Shown here piece after piece: positions 1 through 5,770 of a stretch of 6,503 nucleotides of DNA. The DNA comes from an uncultured Bacteroidales bacterium. GTDB taxonomy: Bacteria; Bacteroidota; Bacteroidia; Bacteroidales; Paludibacteraceae. The notes under the pieces are model-generated. The model had not been told where the DNA came from and did no database searches. It was given only the letters and a program-made list of their open reading frames with translations. The stretch is from assembly GCA_900556095.1 (NCBI GenBank), contig USNU01000083.1, positions 1 to 6,503 of the forward strand, written 5' to 3'. The first letter of the stretch is position 1; each line of letters starts with the position of its first letter. Made by a program: the position numbers and the translations under genes.

Positions 1-281
1 CCTGCCGCATTCAAGAGAACGTCGATAGTGCCAAAGCGTGCCAATATATCGCGCTTGTTCCGCTCTAAGATGTCTGCGTCCAAGACATTGGTTTTGAGGA
101 ACATAGCCGGTGTGATAGCACTCAGTTGCACCTCAAAATCCTTGCCTGCTTCCTCGTTCATATCGAGGATAACCATGTGCGCGCCCTGCTCTGCGAGATA
201 GAGCGCAATCGTCCGTCCAAGGACACCGCAACCGCCCGTGAGGACAACGACCTTGCCTTTGATATCAAAAAGATTTTTCAT
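1..281 (-). CDS. SDR-family NAD(P)-dependent oxidoreductase, N-terminal part (runs off left edge)
   Basis: This is the first 93 residues of a short-chain dehydrogenase/reductase; the rest lies beyond the left edge. The Rossmann nucleotide-binding motif TGGCGVLG is at residues 15-22, after the first beta strand (KVVVLTGG). D40 ends the second strand (MVILD), which in this family usually favours NAD(H) over NADP(H). The conserved NAA(G) motif starts at N91. The catalytic Tyr-x-x-x-Lys lies outside the window. There is no signal peptide, so it should be cytoplasmic. The opening MKNLFDIKGK resembles Bacteroidota SDRs often annotated as D-mannonate oxidoreductase-like, but this match is from memory and the substrate is not proven. 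It is the last visible gene of the PUL and could reduce a sugar acid or ketosugar released by the upstream hydrolase. The ATG is preceded by an A/T-rich leader (ttcataaca) without a Shine-Dalgarno, as is normal in Bacteroidota. Confidence 0.88.
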   Translation of the reverse strand, partial: MKNLFDIKGKVVVLTGGCGVLGRTIALYLAEQGAHMVILDMNEEAGKDFEVQLSAITPAMFLKTNVLDADILERNKRDILARFGTIDVLLNAA

Positions 282-289
282 TGTTATGA

Positions 290-328
290 AGAAATATAAA
301 AACGTTAATTATCGTGTAATTAGTCGTT
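290..328 (-). terminator. Imperfect A/T-rich stem-loop with a T-rich tail between the small secreted protein and the SDR gene
   Basis: AACG (301-304) pairs with CGTT (325-328), and TAATTA (306-311) pairs with TAATTA (317-322), around a 5-base loop (312-316). There is a small internal mismatch at 305 and 323-324. On the minus-strand transcript the stem is followed by a run of five T and then ATATTT. This has the layout of a weak intrinsic terminator or attenuator, which would lower SDR expression relative to the upstream PUL genes. The stem is A/T-rich and probably not very stable. It could equally be a chance palindrome or an operator. Confidence 0.3.
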
Positions 329-333
329 AATTT

Positions 334-1002
334 TTACTTGATGATTTTTTTGCCGTTGAGAATGTAAGTCCCTGCGGGAAGAATATCAAGATTTGTGCCA
401 ACGTAGGTACCGAAAAGGGTGTAGATACGGTTGTCGGGTTCGGCAATAGCCGTATTGATGGCTGTCGGGTTCTCGGGTTCGGCTTTCTTCGGGTGAATGG
501 TGATACTCTTCAGATAGAAGCGTTGGTTTGCTGCCGTGGTTTGATTGATGCGAACGGTTGTTACCACGCCTGCGGGTTTCCATACACAATCCTCAAATAC
601 TTTGTTGCCTGCAGAGAGAGGGAAAGCAGCGGTATCTTCAGTGAGTACATTGATTGCCTTGAAGCCATCCGTGCCTTCAGTTTTGCTGTACATAGCGGCA
701 GTAATGACAATAGAATCCACCTCGGTAGGATTCATCAAAGTAAAATTCAAGATACCTTTTTTAGACTGTGAACCAAATTTCGCACCACATCCTTGGCGTG
801 CAGGAGAGACGTTATCACGTACATCTATAGAGGCTACATATTCCGTAGCATCTGCACCAAAGATAGCCTCAACGGATTTTACATAAACGGAGGCACTATC
901 TTTATCCGTAGCAGAATACTCTACAAAATTAAGAGTGTACGACTGGGCAAAAGCCATAGAAGACAGCAGCACGGCTGCCATAGAAAGAAAAAGTTTTTTC
1001 AT
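334..1002 (-). CDS. Small secreted beta-sandwich protein with C-terminal sorting-like tail
   Basis: This is a 222-residue exported protein with no enzyme motif I recognise. Residues 1-19 form a classic signal peptide (MKK, hydrophobic core, then AFA before Q20). There is no lipobox cysteine. The middle (about 20-172) alternates short beta strands. It includes GILNFTLMNPTEVDSIVI (83-100) and ends in RFYLKSITIH (161-170). That pattern is common in the last strand of small Bacteroidota beta-sandwich domains found in secreted proteins, suggesting a binding or adhesion role. After a Pro/Glu-rich linker (172-180) comes a tail (about 193-222) containing IYTLFG and LPAGTYILNGKKIIK. This resembles the type A C-terminal signals of the type IX secretion system, or their relics in Bacteroides and Prevotella. 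It lies 20 bp after the hydrolase gene, with an A-rich leader (acaataacaac) before the ATG. The function is unknown; an accessory carbohydrate-binding protein is my inference. Confidence 0.82.
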   Translation of the reverse strand: MKKLFLSMAAVLLSSMAFAQSYTLNFVEYSATDKDSASVYVKSVEAIFGADATEYVASIDVRDNVSPARQGCGAKFGSQSKKGILNFTLMNPTEVDSIVITAAMYSKTEGTDGFKAINVLTEDTAAFPLSAGNKVFEDCVWKPAGVVTTVRINQTTAANQRFYLKSITIHPKKAEPENPTAINTAIAEPDNRIYTLFGTYVGTNLDILPAGTYILNGKKIIK

Positions 1003-1022
1003 GTTGTTATTGTTTTATAGAA

Positions 1023-3020
1023 TTATTTGAATCGTTTGTTAGGCATAGGCACGCCGAAAAGGGTGTACTTGGTGCCTGCACGAAGGATATAGACTTGTCC
1101 GTTCTCTATGATTTTGTTGGCGGGCAAAACCGTGGTTGTCTGTTCCAGTGCTTCCGGCAGCGCATGTTCGCCCCAGAAAGTAAATACCAACTGTGGTTGG
1201 GCAGACGCTTCACGCGAATAGAACGACACAGCGTCGTTGGTTTTGGTGAGCGCATGCAGTTTGAACGACGGTGTTTCGACGTGGTCAATCACCCAACGCG
1301 TAACATCAAACGTGTACACACTGTCCGCCACGAAAGCGTGTTTATAGGATGCCAAACGGTTGTAGGTACTCTTCCAACTTGCGTTGGCAGCACGTTGTGC
1401 GCCTGTGAGAGTCTCGTCCCAAGCGGAGTCCTCCACACCCGAAACAAGCAGATTATGCGGTTCGCCGTCGGTGGTGGCACACACGAGACGCAACTCGGCT
1501 TTCTTGAGATATGGTATCAGCGACTCCACCTGCGAGAGGTCGAAACGCAAGAAAGATTCGCGGCGTTGGTTCTCCGTGCCATAATAGCGCACCAGAAGTG
1601 TCGGTTCGTTTCCGTGGGTGTCTTCCTGTTTTGCGCCAAGCGTGATATATGTATCGGCAGTAGGCGAAAACGCACACTCACTCTGCACGTCCTGCGGGCA
1701 ACGCGAAGTGCCGTCAAAGAAGTCTATCAGCCTATATACCTGCGAGTTAAGTTCCTCCATATAGCGGGTCATATCGGTGTATTCCTCACGCTTGGCAGAA
1801 ACCATTCCTTTGTTGGAATTGTTATTGTCCATAAAGCGGAAATACTGCCAACCGACAAAACACGGATTATGCAACAGTTGCAGGCATGTATTCTGATACC
1901 AACGTCCACGGTCGGTCTGATTGTTGACATACCATCCTGCGCCCTCCTGTGTTCCCGAAGCAAAATGAATATCCTTGATATAGAACTCGGTTACGAGACA
2001 CGGGTGGTCGTTTGTCCATGTCGTGCGTGCAATCTGATTATCGGGGCAGAAATAGTCGTAGAAATTTACCGACGTAACATCGCAGTACTTATGCGACATA
2101 TCCACCACACCTTGTATGCTGCGCGGTACACCATGCAGACGACTCCCCAGAATCAAGTGGCAGGTATCGACAGCACGTATCGCCCTCGTAACCACACTAT
2201 AATAATGCTCTGCGAGATAGACGGCATACGCCTCTTTCTGTGCTTTCGTAGCCTCGCCCTGTGCGGCTTGTGTCATATCAACACCATTGCGCTCCGCCCA
2301 TACGGCGGTACTATCATAGGTAGGGTCGCCTGCCGAAAGGGTAGAGGCTACCAATGCCAACTGACGGTCGTTGAAAGGCAGTTCATTATCTGTGAAATAA
2401 CCGAGAAGGTCGCGCTCATGGCTATAAGGAGAGAGATTCTCCTTGGCTTTTGTGTTGCAGAACGTCTCAAACTCAGGGTCAAGCACCAACAGATAATTGG
2501 TGTTGCTCTTGATATTATCGGGCGTAACGTAATAGTTGTGGCGCACTTGACGATACGAGGCATAGAAATTATAGCGACGCGTGTAAGACATCTGCCCATA
2601 GTTCCAAAGATTATTGCTATTCTTGGTCTGTGATTCAGAGGCAATAAAGTTGCCCGTTCCGTTAAACCCGTTGCGGCGAAGTATATCGTAGTCATCTTGG
2701 AGGGCATTGGCATCCAGACTCGTTACCGCCATATTGATTCCAGCGTATCCGTCGGGGTCGATGAGCCACCAGCGATTATCTATCTTCGCCACATGATAAT
2801 AGCCCGTCGAGTCTGCACGCAAATAAGCGCATGCCCCCGTGCGCGTAAAATCGGACGAAGCGTCATCAACGGGAGCATAGCCCGTGAGCGAAGAGACAAG
2901 GTCTATCTTATAACTCCCCCAGCCCCCGTTGTACGAACTCTTGGCATTGAGTGTAGCGGCAGAGAGTGTCCCTGCCAATGCTACGCCCAAAAACAAACAT
3001 GCGCTTATCTTGCCATTCAT
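1023..3020 (-). CDS. Secreted agarase-like glycoside hydrolase with C-terminal DNRLRE/CBM96-like module
   Basis: This 665-residue exported protein is the likely depolymerase of the PUL. Residues 1-21 are a signal peptide, with probable cleavage after LSA. A (beta/alpha)8-type catalytic region spans about 35-435. RWWLIDPDGYAGINMAVTSL (83-102) matches the entry segment seen in GH50/agarase-like enzymes. E213 in TDNELP is the likely acid/base and E345 in LVTEFYIKD the likely nucleophile, the clan GH-A pattern of glutamates after strands 4 and 7. GWQYFRF (390-396) would be strand 8. Residues about 448-616 (ADTYITLGA, then ESFLRFDLS, AELRLV and VYTFDVTRWV) match the DNRLRE/CBM96-like beta-sandwich, some members of which bind alginate. 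The C-terminus (636-656, KIIENGQVYILRAG and KYTLFG) is a sorting-like tail. The gene starts 2 bp after the upstream stop codon, so translational coupling is likely. The exact GH family and substrate are not settled; beta-agarase or another galactan- or uronan-active enzyme is possible. Confidence 0.85.
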   Translation of the reverse strand: MNGKISACLFLGVALAGTLSAATLNAKSSYNGGWGSYKIDLVSSLTGYAPVDDASSDFTRTGACAYLRADSTGYYHVAKIDNRWWLIDPDGYAGINMAVTSLDANALQDDYDILRRNGFNGTGNFIASESQTKNSNNLWNYGQMSYTRRYNFYASYRQVRHNYYVTPDNIKSNTNYLLVLDPEFETFCNTKAKENLSPYSHERDLLGYFTDNELPFNDRQLALVASTLSAGDPTYDSTAVWAERNGVDMTQAAQGEATKAQKEAYAVYLAEHYYSVVTRAIRAVDTCHLILGSRLHGVPRSIQGVVDMSHKYCDVTSVNFYDYFCPDNQIARTTWTNDHPCLVTEFYIKDIHFASGTQEGAGWYVNNQTDRGRWYQNTCLQLLHNPCFVGWQYFRFMDNNNSNKGMVSAKREEYTDMTRYMEELNSQVYRLIDFFDGTSRCPQDVQSECAFSPTADTYITLGAKQEDTHGNEPTLLVRYYGTENQRRESFLRFDLSQVESLIPYLKKAELRLVCATTDGEPHNLLVSGVEDSAWDETLTGAQRAANASWKSTYNRLASYKHAFVADSVYTFDVTRWVIDHVETPSFKLHALTKTNDAVSFYSREASAQPQLVFTFWGEHALPEALEQTTTVLPANKIIENGQVYILRAGTKYTLFGVPMPNKRFK

Positions 3021-3022
3021 AG

Positions 3023-4051
3023 TTATAACTCTGTTCCGAGAATACTATATGTGTTGCTGCCGCGACGGATAATCAGTTGCCCGTTCTCGATAGTCTTAGT
3101 GGCTTTCGTGCCGGTGCGAGAATTGTGGATAGCCGTCTGTTTGCCTACCACATCTTCCCATGTATAACCTACGCGAATACCATCGAGGATATAAGGCGCA
3201 ATCGAATTGGCTTTGCCCGGCTCGCCGCCACGGAGGTAGAAACCGCGCAAGGAACCCATCTCTTTGCCTTTGCTCGACAGACGATAAGCGTCCTTCCCAT
3301 TGGGGTCTTTCTGATAGAGATTTGCTTCGGCAGGTTCTGTGCCCAGAGCCGGATTGATATAGAGCCACATCTCGTCGTCGTAGTTGCCTTTTTCCTCCTC
3401 AGCGGTAGCACCGTTGATTTTGCCCACATGATATTTCATCACTACCAGATACGTTTGGTCGAAGGTGAAATACGGTTCTTTCTCAGGGTTGGTCCATACA
3501 GCTTTGCCGTCGCTCGATTTGTTGATACCCCAAGAGATTTCCTGACCTGTGAAGGATGCATCGGTCTCGGGATCAAATACATCGACAGACGCATACAAAC
3601 GACCGGCAAAGTTGGTGGAATTGGCAGCGGGCTCCATCTTGATACCCATAAAATAGTCGGGGCTGCTATAGTTCACCGTCTGCTTGGGGAACTGAATCAT
3701 AAAAGCGATATAGATGGTCGAGTCGTTCAGCACGCCATGTCCCCAGTTTTTGAATACGGATTGTCCCGATTTCGACTGCGGATTGAAGAGCAACGCATTG
3801 CCCATACCCGAACCGGCATAACCGTCGTAGGTCAGCGGCGCATCGGCTATGGTGAAACGGGTTTCGCCCGAGTTGTCGTTGGCAACCGTACTCCAGCCCG
3901 TCACGCCGTCGAAATTGTCGGCTTTCGGGTTGGTCTCGGTGATAAGGTTCGTGCCCGGTTCGTACTCAAAATACTCCTCAAGAAGTAAGTCCTGAGCATT
4001 GATACTCAGAGCCATAATGGCTACTGAAGCCAAAAAGAAAATCTTTTTCAT
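3023..4051 (-). CDS. Secreted concanavalin A/LamG-like protein of the PUL, candidate surface glycan-binding protein
   Basis: This 342-residue exported protein has a signal peptide at residues 1-19 (MKKIFFLASV..., cleavage INA before Q20). The mature part reads as a single jelly-roll domain. The signs are EEYFEYEPGTNL (25-36), LTYDGYAGSGMGNALLF (73-89), TIYIAFMIQFP (112-122), TYLVVMKYHVG (200-210), EMWLYINPA (227-235) and ILDGIRVGYTWEDVVG (288-303). This is the layout of a LamG/ConA-like family common in secreted Bacteroidota proteins, in which strand order and the late 'WLYINP' element are conserved. I see no glutamate pair of the GH16 ExDxE type and no PL7 catalytic motif, so binding is more likely than catalysis. 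The last 25 residues (TIENGQLIIRRGSNTYSILG) are a sorting-like tail. Sitting directly after susD is the usual place of a SusE/F-type surface glycan-binding protein, but it lacks a lipobox, so membrane anchoring would have to come from elsewhere. The 69-bp gap before it shows no clear promoter. Confidence 0.8.
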   Translation of the reverse strand: MKKIFFLASVAIMALSINAQDLLLEEYFEYEPGTNLITETNPKADNFDGVTGWSTVANDNSGETRFTIADAPLTYDGYAGSGMGNALLFNPQSKSGQSVFKNWGHGVLNDSTIYIAFMIQFPKQTVNYSSPDYFMGIKMEPAANSTNFAGRLYASVDVFDPETDASFTGQEISWGINKSSDGKAVWTNPEKEPYFTFDQTYLVVMKYHVGKINGATAEEEKGNYDDEMWLYINPALGTEPAEANLYQKDPNGKDAYRLSSKGKEMGSLRGFYLRGGEPGKANSIAPYILDGIRVGYTWEDVVGKQTAIHNSRTGTKATKTIENGQLIIRRGSNTYSILGTEL

Positions 4052-4120
4052 AATATTATATTTTTATGTGTTATATCTGTGTCTGCGAGGTTAGTTACGT
4101 TGCCCTCTGATTCACAATTA

Positions 4121-5044
4121 TCAATACCCCGGATTCTGCGGGAAAGTATGCATAATATCACGTTGGGCTTGTGGTATCGGCCAACGGTTGTGAAACTCGC
4201 TGACATTGTTGCGGATAATCGTGTCGCAGTTCAGTTCGCGATTGAAACGCTCGCTATAGACATACTCGCCGCCATGTTTCTGCACTTGTTTCACCAACAT
4301 CTTTTCGCGCTTGAGGAAGTTCCAACGGTCGCCTTCCATCGCCAATTCACGTGCCTGCTCGTCGGCAAGCATATCAATGGTAATCGGTTGAGTTTCAGCC
4401 GCATTGCCTGCTCGGGTATAGGTTTTGTTGTAGTAATATGCCGCCGAATCTTGTCGCCCAAGATGAATATATGCCTCGCAACCGAGGATATATGCATCGG
4501 GGAGACGGTAGATAATGATGTCCTTGAACGACTGGTTGTCCGTCGGCGACGACTTGGTATAAGAGTCGTTGTACTTGGTACACATCGGGTGTACATTCAG
4601 GTACTGCGATTGGGTAGTGGCAATCAATGTATCGCCCACATGACGTCCACGAGGCAAGTTATCGGGATTGTTATAGGTCCAGGCTGTCTTGTAGTAGGCA
4701 GTATAACGTGTGTCATGCGCTTGGTCATAGAGGCTGAGCAAGTATTGGTTCGGGAAGATACGTCCCCACGGGTAGCCACCTGACGCATAATCGATTAGCA
4801 TACCTCTCTCCTGATTGTATTGTGGTGTACAATGGATACACATACGGTGTCCGCTGTTGGTGTTTGTGGTTGTATTGGTAAACCACCCGCCGGTCGATTT
4901 GCTCCATTGCGAAACCAGTATCGCCTCCGAATGGTTCAGATCTGCTGCGTCAAACACTTCGCGCGGGTCAGACAGCAACGCATATACCCCACTCTGCTCT
5001 ATGGCTTTGATTTGGTCGGCGCACTCTTGCCACTTACCTTGCCA
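4121..5044 (-). CDS. SusD/RagB-family outer-membrane glycan-binding protein, C-terminal part (5' end lost at junction)
   Basis: About 307 residues of a SusD-family protein, the surface lipoprotein that caps a SusC TonB-dependent transporter and captures oligosaccharides. The C-terminal hallmark motifs are clear: [22 protein letters not shown], then [11 protein letters not shown] and the terminal QNPGY, all typical of the RagB/SusD domain. The first ATG in frame is at 4978, but homology continues upstream through [19 protein letters not shown] (from about 5044), the TPR-like helix normally before [11 protein letters not shown]. So the real start is not at 4978. Beyond about 5047 the frame becomes an Ala/Pro-rich antisense of rnhB and no longer looks like SusD. 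Family members usually have about 500-650 residues, so roughly 200-300 N-terminal residues are missing, including the signal peptide and lipobox cysteine. The susC partner expected upstream is also absent. The cause is most likely the assembly junction, not a natural pseudogene. Confidence 0.93.
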   Translation of the reverse strand, partial: WQGKWQECADQIKAIEQSGVYALLSDPREVFDAADLNHSEAILVSQWSKSTGGWFTNTTTNTNSGHRMCIHCTPQYNQERGMLIDYASGGYPWGRIFPNQYLLSLYDQAHDTRYTAYYKTAWTYNNPDNLPRGRHVGDTLIATTQSQYLNVHPMCTKYNDSYTKSSPTDNQSFKDIIIYRLPDAYILGCEAYIHLGRQDSAAYYYNKTYTRAGNAAETQPITIDMLADEQARELAMEGDRWNFLKREKMLVKQVQKHGGEYVYSERFNRELNCDTIIRNNVSEFHNRWPIPQAQRDIMHTFPQNPGY

Positions 5045-5050
5045 TGCAGC
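5026..5050. other. Chimeric junction between Bacteroidota and Clostridia DNA
   Basis: Left of this point the minus strand reads SusD; right of it the plus strand reads RNase HII. Both genes lose their 5' end here, head to head. In the plus frame, rnhB-like sequence starts at about 5029 ([10 protein letters not shown]); further left it stops resembling the family and meets TGA at 5008-5010. In the minus frame, SusD-like sequence ends at about 5044-5047. The overlap that fits both proteins is thus about 15-21 bp. It contains a short direct repeat, CTTGCCA, at 5026-5032 and 5038-5044. Start-site signals also change across the join: no Shine-Dalgarno on the left, AGGAG on the right. No transposase, integrase, att-like repeat or tRNA is present. 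I infer an assembly join at a shared k-mer. Confidence 0.8.
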
Positions 5051-5358
5051 GGGCGGTAGCCGCCCTGCCGGTGCAGCCGGACTGCGCTTTGGTAGACGGT
5101 AACCGTGCCCCTGATTTGCCCTTGGAGGTGCGCACGATCATTAAGGGCGACGCCCAAAGCGCCAGCATTGCGGCAGCGTCTATTTTGGCTAAGGTCAGCC
5201 GGGATCGCTATATGCTGCAAATGGCGGAGAAATACCCGCAATACGCTTTTGAAAAGCACAAGGGCTACGGCACCAAGCTGCATTATGAACGGCTGGAGCA
5301 GTACGGGATCAGTCCCATTCACCGGCTGTCGTTCCTGAAGAAATGGATGAACCGATGA
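5029..5358 (+). CDS. rnhB: Ribonuclease HII, C-terminal part (5' end lost at junction)
   Basis: RNase HII nicks RNA-DNA hybrids, mainly removing single ribonucleotides misincorporated in DNA. This fragment of about 109 residues begins at [10 protein letters not shown] and ends at the TGA at 5356-5358. It holds the third catalytic aspartate in LVDGN (codon at 5095-5097), the [21 protein letters not shown] segment whose final Asp is the fourth metal ligand, and the conserved KHKGYGT loop. The N-terminal DEAGRG motif with the first Asp/Glu pair, and the DSKKL segment, are missing. Full proteins are about 200-260 residues. An ATG at 5044 opens a readable frame, but it is an internal methionine (LAMQRAV), not a start. 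As it stands the product could not be active. The intact gene probably exists in the source genome, because the break coincides with the junction. It is followed without a gap by yraN, a common arrangement in Firmicutes. Confidence 0.92.
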   Translation, partial: ATYLAMQRAVAALPVQPDCALVDGNRAPDLPLEVRTIIKGDAQSASIAAASILAKVSRDRYMLQMAEKYPQYAFEKHKGYGTKLHYERLEQYGISPIHRLSFLKKWMNR

Positions 5359-5717
5359 TCCGGCCGGAATACTACGGCAAGTACGGCGAGCTGGAGGCTG
5401 CCCGGTACTTGCAAAAGCAGGGCTATAAGCTGTATGATGTGAACTACCGCTGCCGTTTTGGCGAGATCGACCTGATATGTACCAAGGGGCAGTATTTGGT
5501 GTTTGTGGAGGTCAAAACCCGCAGTCAGGGTGCCATTGCCGACCCGGCGGAATTTGTGGACCAATACAAGCAGGAGAGGATTATTCAAACCGCCAAGCTG
5601 TTTTTGGCCCAAAATCCAACGAAAAAACAGCCCAGATTTGATGTAATTGAAGTGTTTTTACAAAAGGACGGCACAAAATCCGTAAAACACCTTGAAAATG
5701 CCTTTGCATTGGTATAA
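5355..5717 (+). CDS. YraN/UPF0102-family endonuclease-like protein
   Basis: This is a small protein of the YraN (UPF0102) family, related to the PD-(D/E)XK nuclease superfamily; its cellular role is not well established. Counting from the ATG at 5355, it has 120 residues, close to the family's usual length. [16 protein letters not shown] opens the domain. FGEIDLI supplies the conserved acidic residue, FVEVKTRS supplies the E-x-K pair of the nuclease-like core, and RFDVIEV is the late conserved strand. Two starts are possible. ATG 5343 gives 124 residues and overlaps rnhB by 16 bp. ATG 5355 makes a classic 4-bp ATGA overlap with the rnhB stop and has GGATGA just upstream. I prefer 5355, since the extra MDEP adds nothing conserved. 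Translation is probably coupled to rnhB. Confidence 0.9.
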   Translation: MIRPEYYGKYGELEAARYLQKQGYKLYDVNYRCRFGEIDLICTKGQYLVFVEVKTRSQGAIADPAEFVDQYKQERIIQTAKLFLAQNPTKKQPRFDVIEVFLQKDGTKSVKHLENAFALV

Positions 5718-5758
5718 AATATTCTGCAAGAAAAACGAAATCACAACCCCCAACGAAT

Positions 5759-5765
5759 AGGAGAG
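5759..5765 (+). promoter_or_regulatory. Ribosome binding site of thrC
   Basis: AGGAGAG lies 5 bases before the ATG at 5771, a strong Shine-Dalgarno that fixes the thrC start. It contrasts with the left half of the window, where starts have only A/T-rich leaders, and so supports two different source organisms. The rest of the 53-bp gap after yraN (5718-5770) shows no hairpin or clear promoter. Confidence 0.75.
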
Positions 5766-5770
5766 CGTGT

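Noticed and set aside
291..298. TATATTTC on the minus strand, 7 of 8 to the Bacteroidota -7 box TAnnTTTG, just before the SDR gene
   Set aside because: It sits only about 9 bases before the ATG and has no TTG -33 element at the right distance. In such A/T-rich sequence it is easily chance.
1095..2633. 512-codon open frame on the plus strand opposite the hydrolase gene
   Set aside because: It lies fully antisense to a well-supported gene and has no recognisable domain, signal peptide or ribosome site. It is rich in Arg/Ile/Val/Cys as expected from a complementary-frame shadow.
3077..3988. 303-codon open frame on the plus strand opposite the LamG-like gene
   Set aside because: Antisense shadow of a gene with a clear signal peptide and fold pattern; the translated product has no coherent motif.
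4052..4120. Possible promoter or regulatory leader in the 69-bp gap between susD and the LamG-like gene
   Set aside because: No -7/-33 pair and no convincing hairpin were found; it looks like an ordinary A/T-rich intra-operon gap.
4079..4783. 234-codon open frame on the plus strand opposite susD
   Set aside because: SusD motifs on the minus strand are unmistakable; the plus-strand product looks like no known family.
4121..4978. A short SusD protein starting at the ATG at 4978
   Set aside because: SusD-like residues ([17 protein letters not shown]) continue in frame upstream, and the product would lack a signal peptide. The gene is truncated, not naturally short.
5026..5050. Insertion or att site explaining the cross-phylum join
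   Set aside because: No integrase, transposase, tRNA, terminal inverted repeats or target duplication is visible. The 7-bp CTTGCCA repeat is too short to support this.
4999..5322. 107-codon minus-strand open frame across the junction and rnhB
   Set aside because: It is antisense to rnhB for most of its length, and its end lies in a different frame from SusD. It is an artefact of the join, not a fusion gene.
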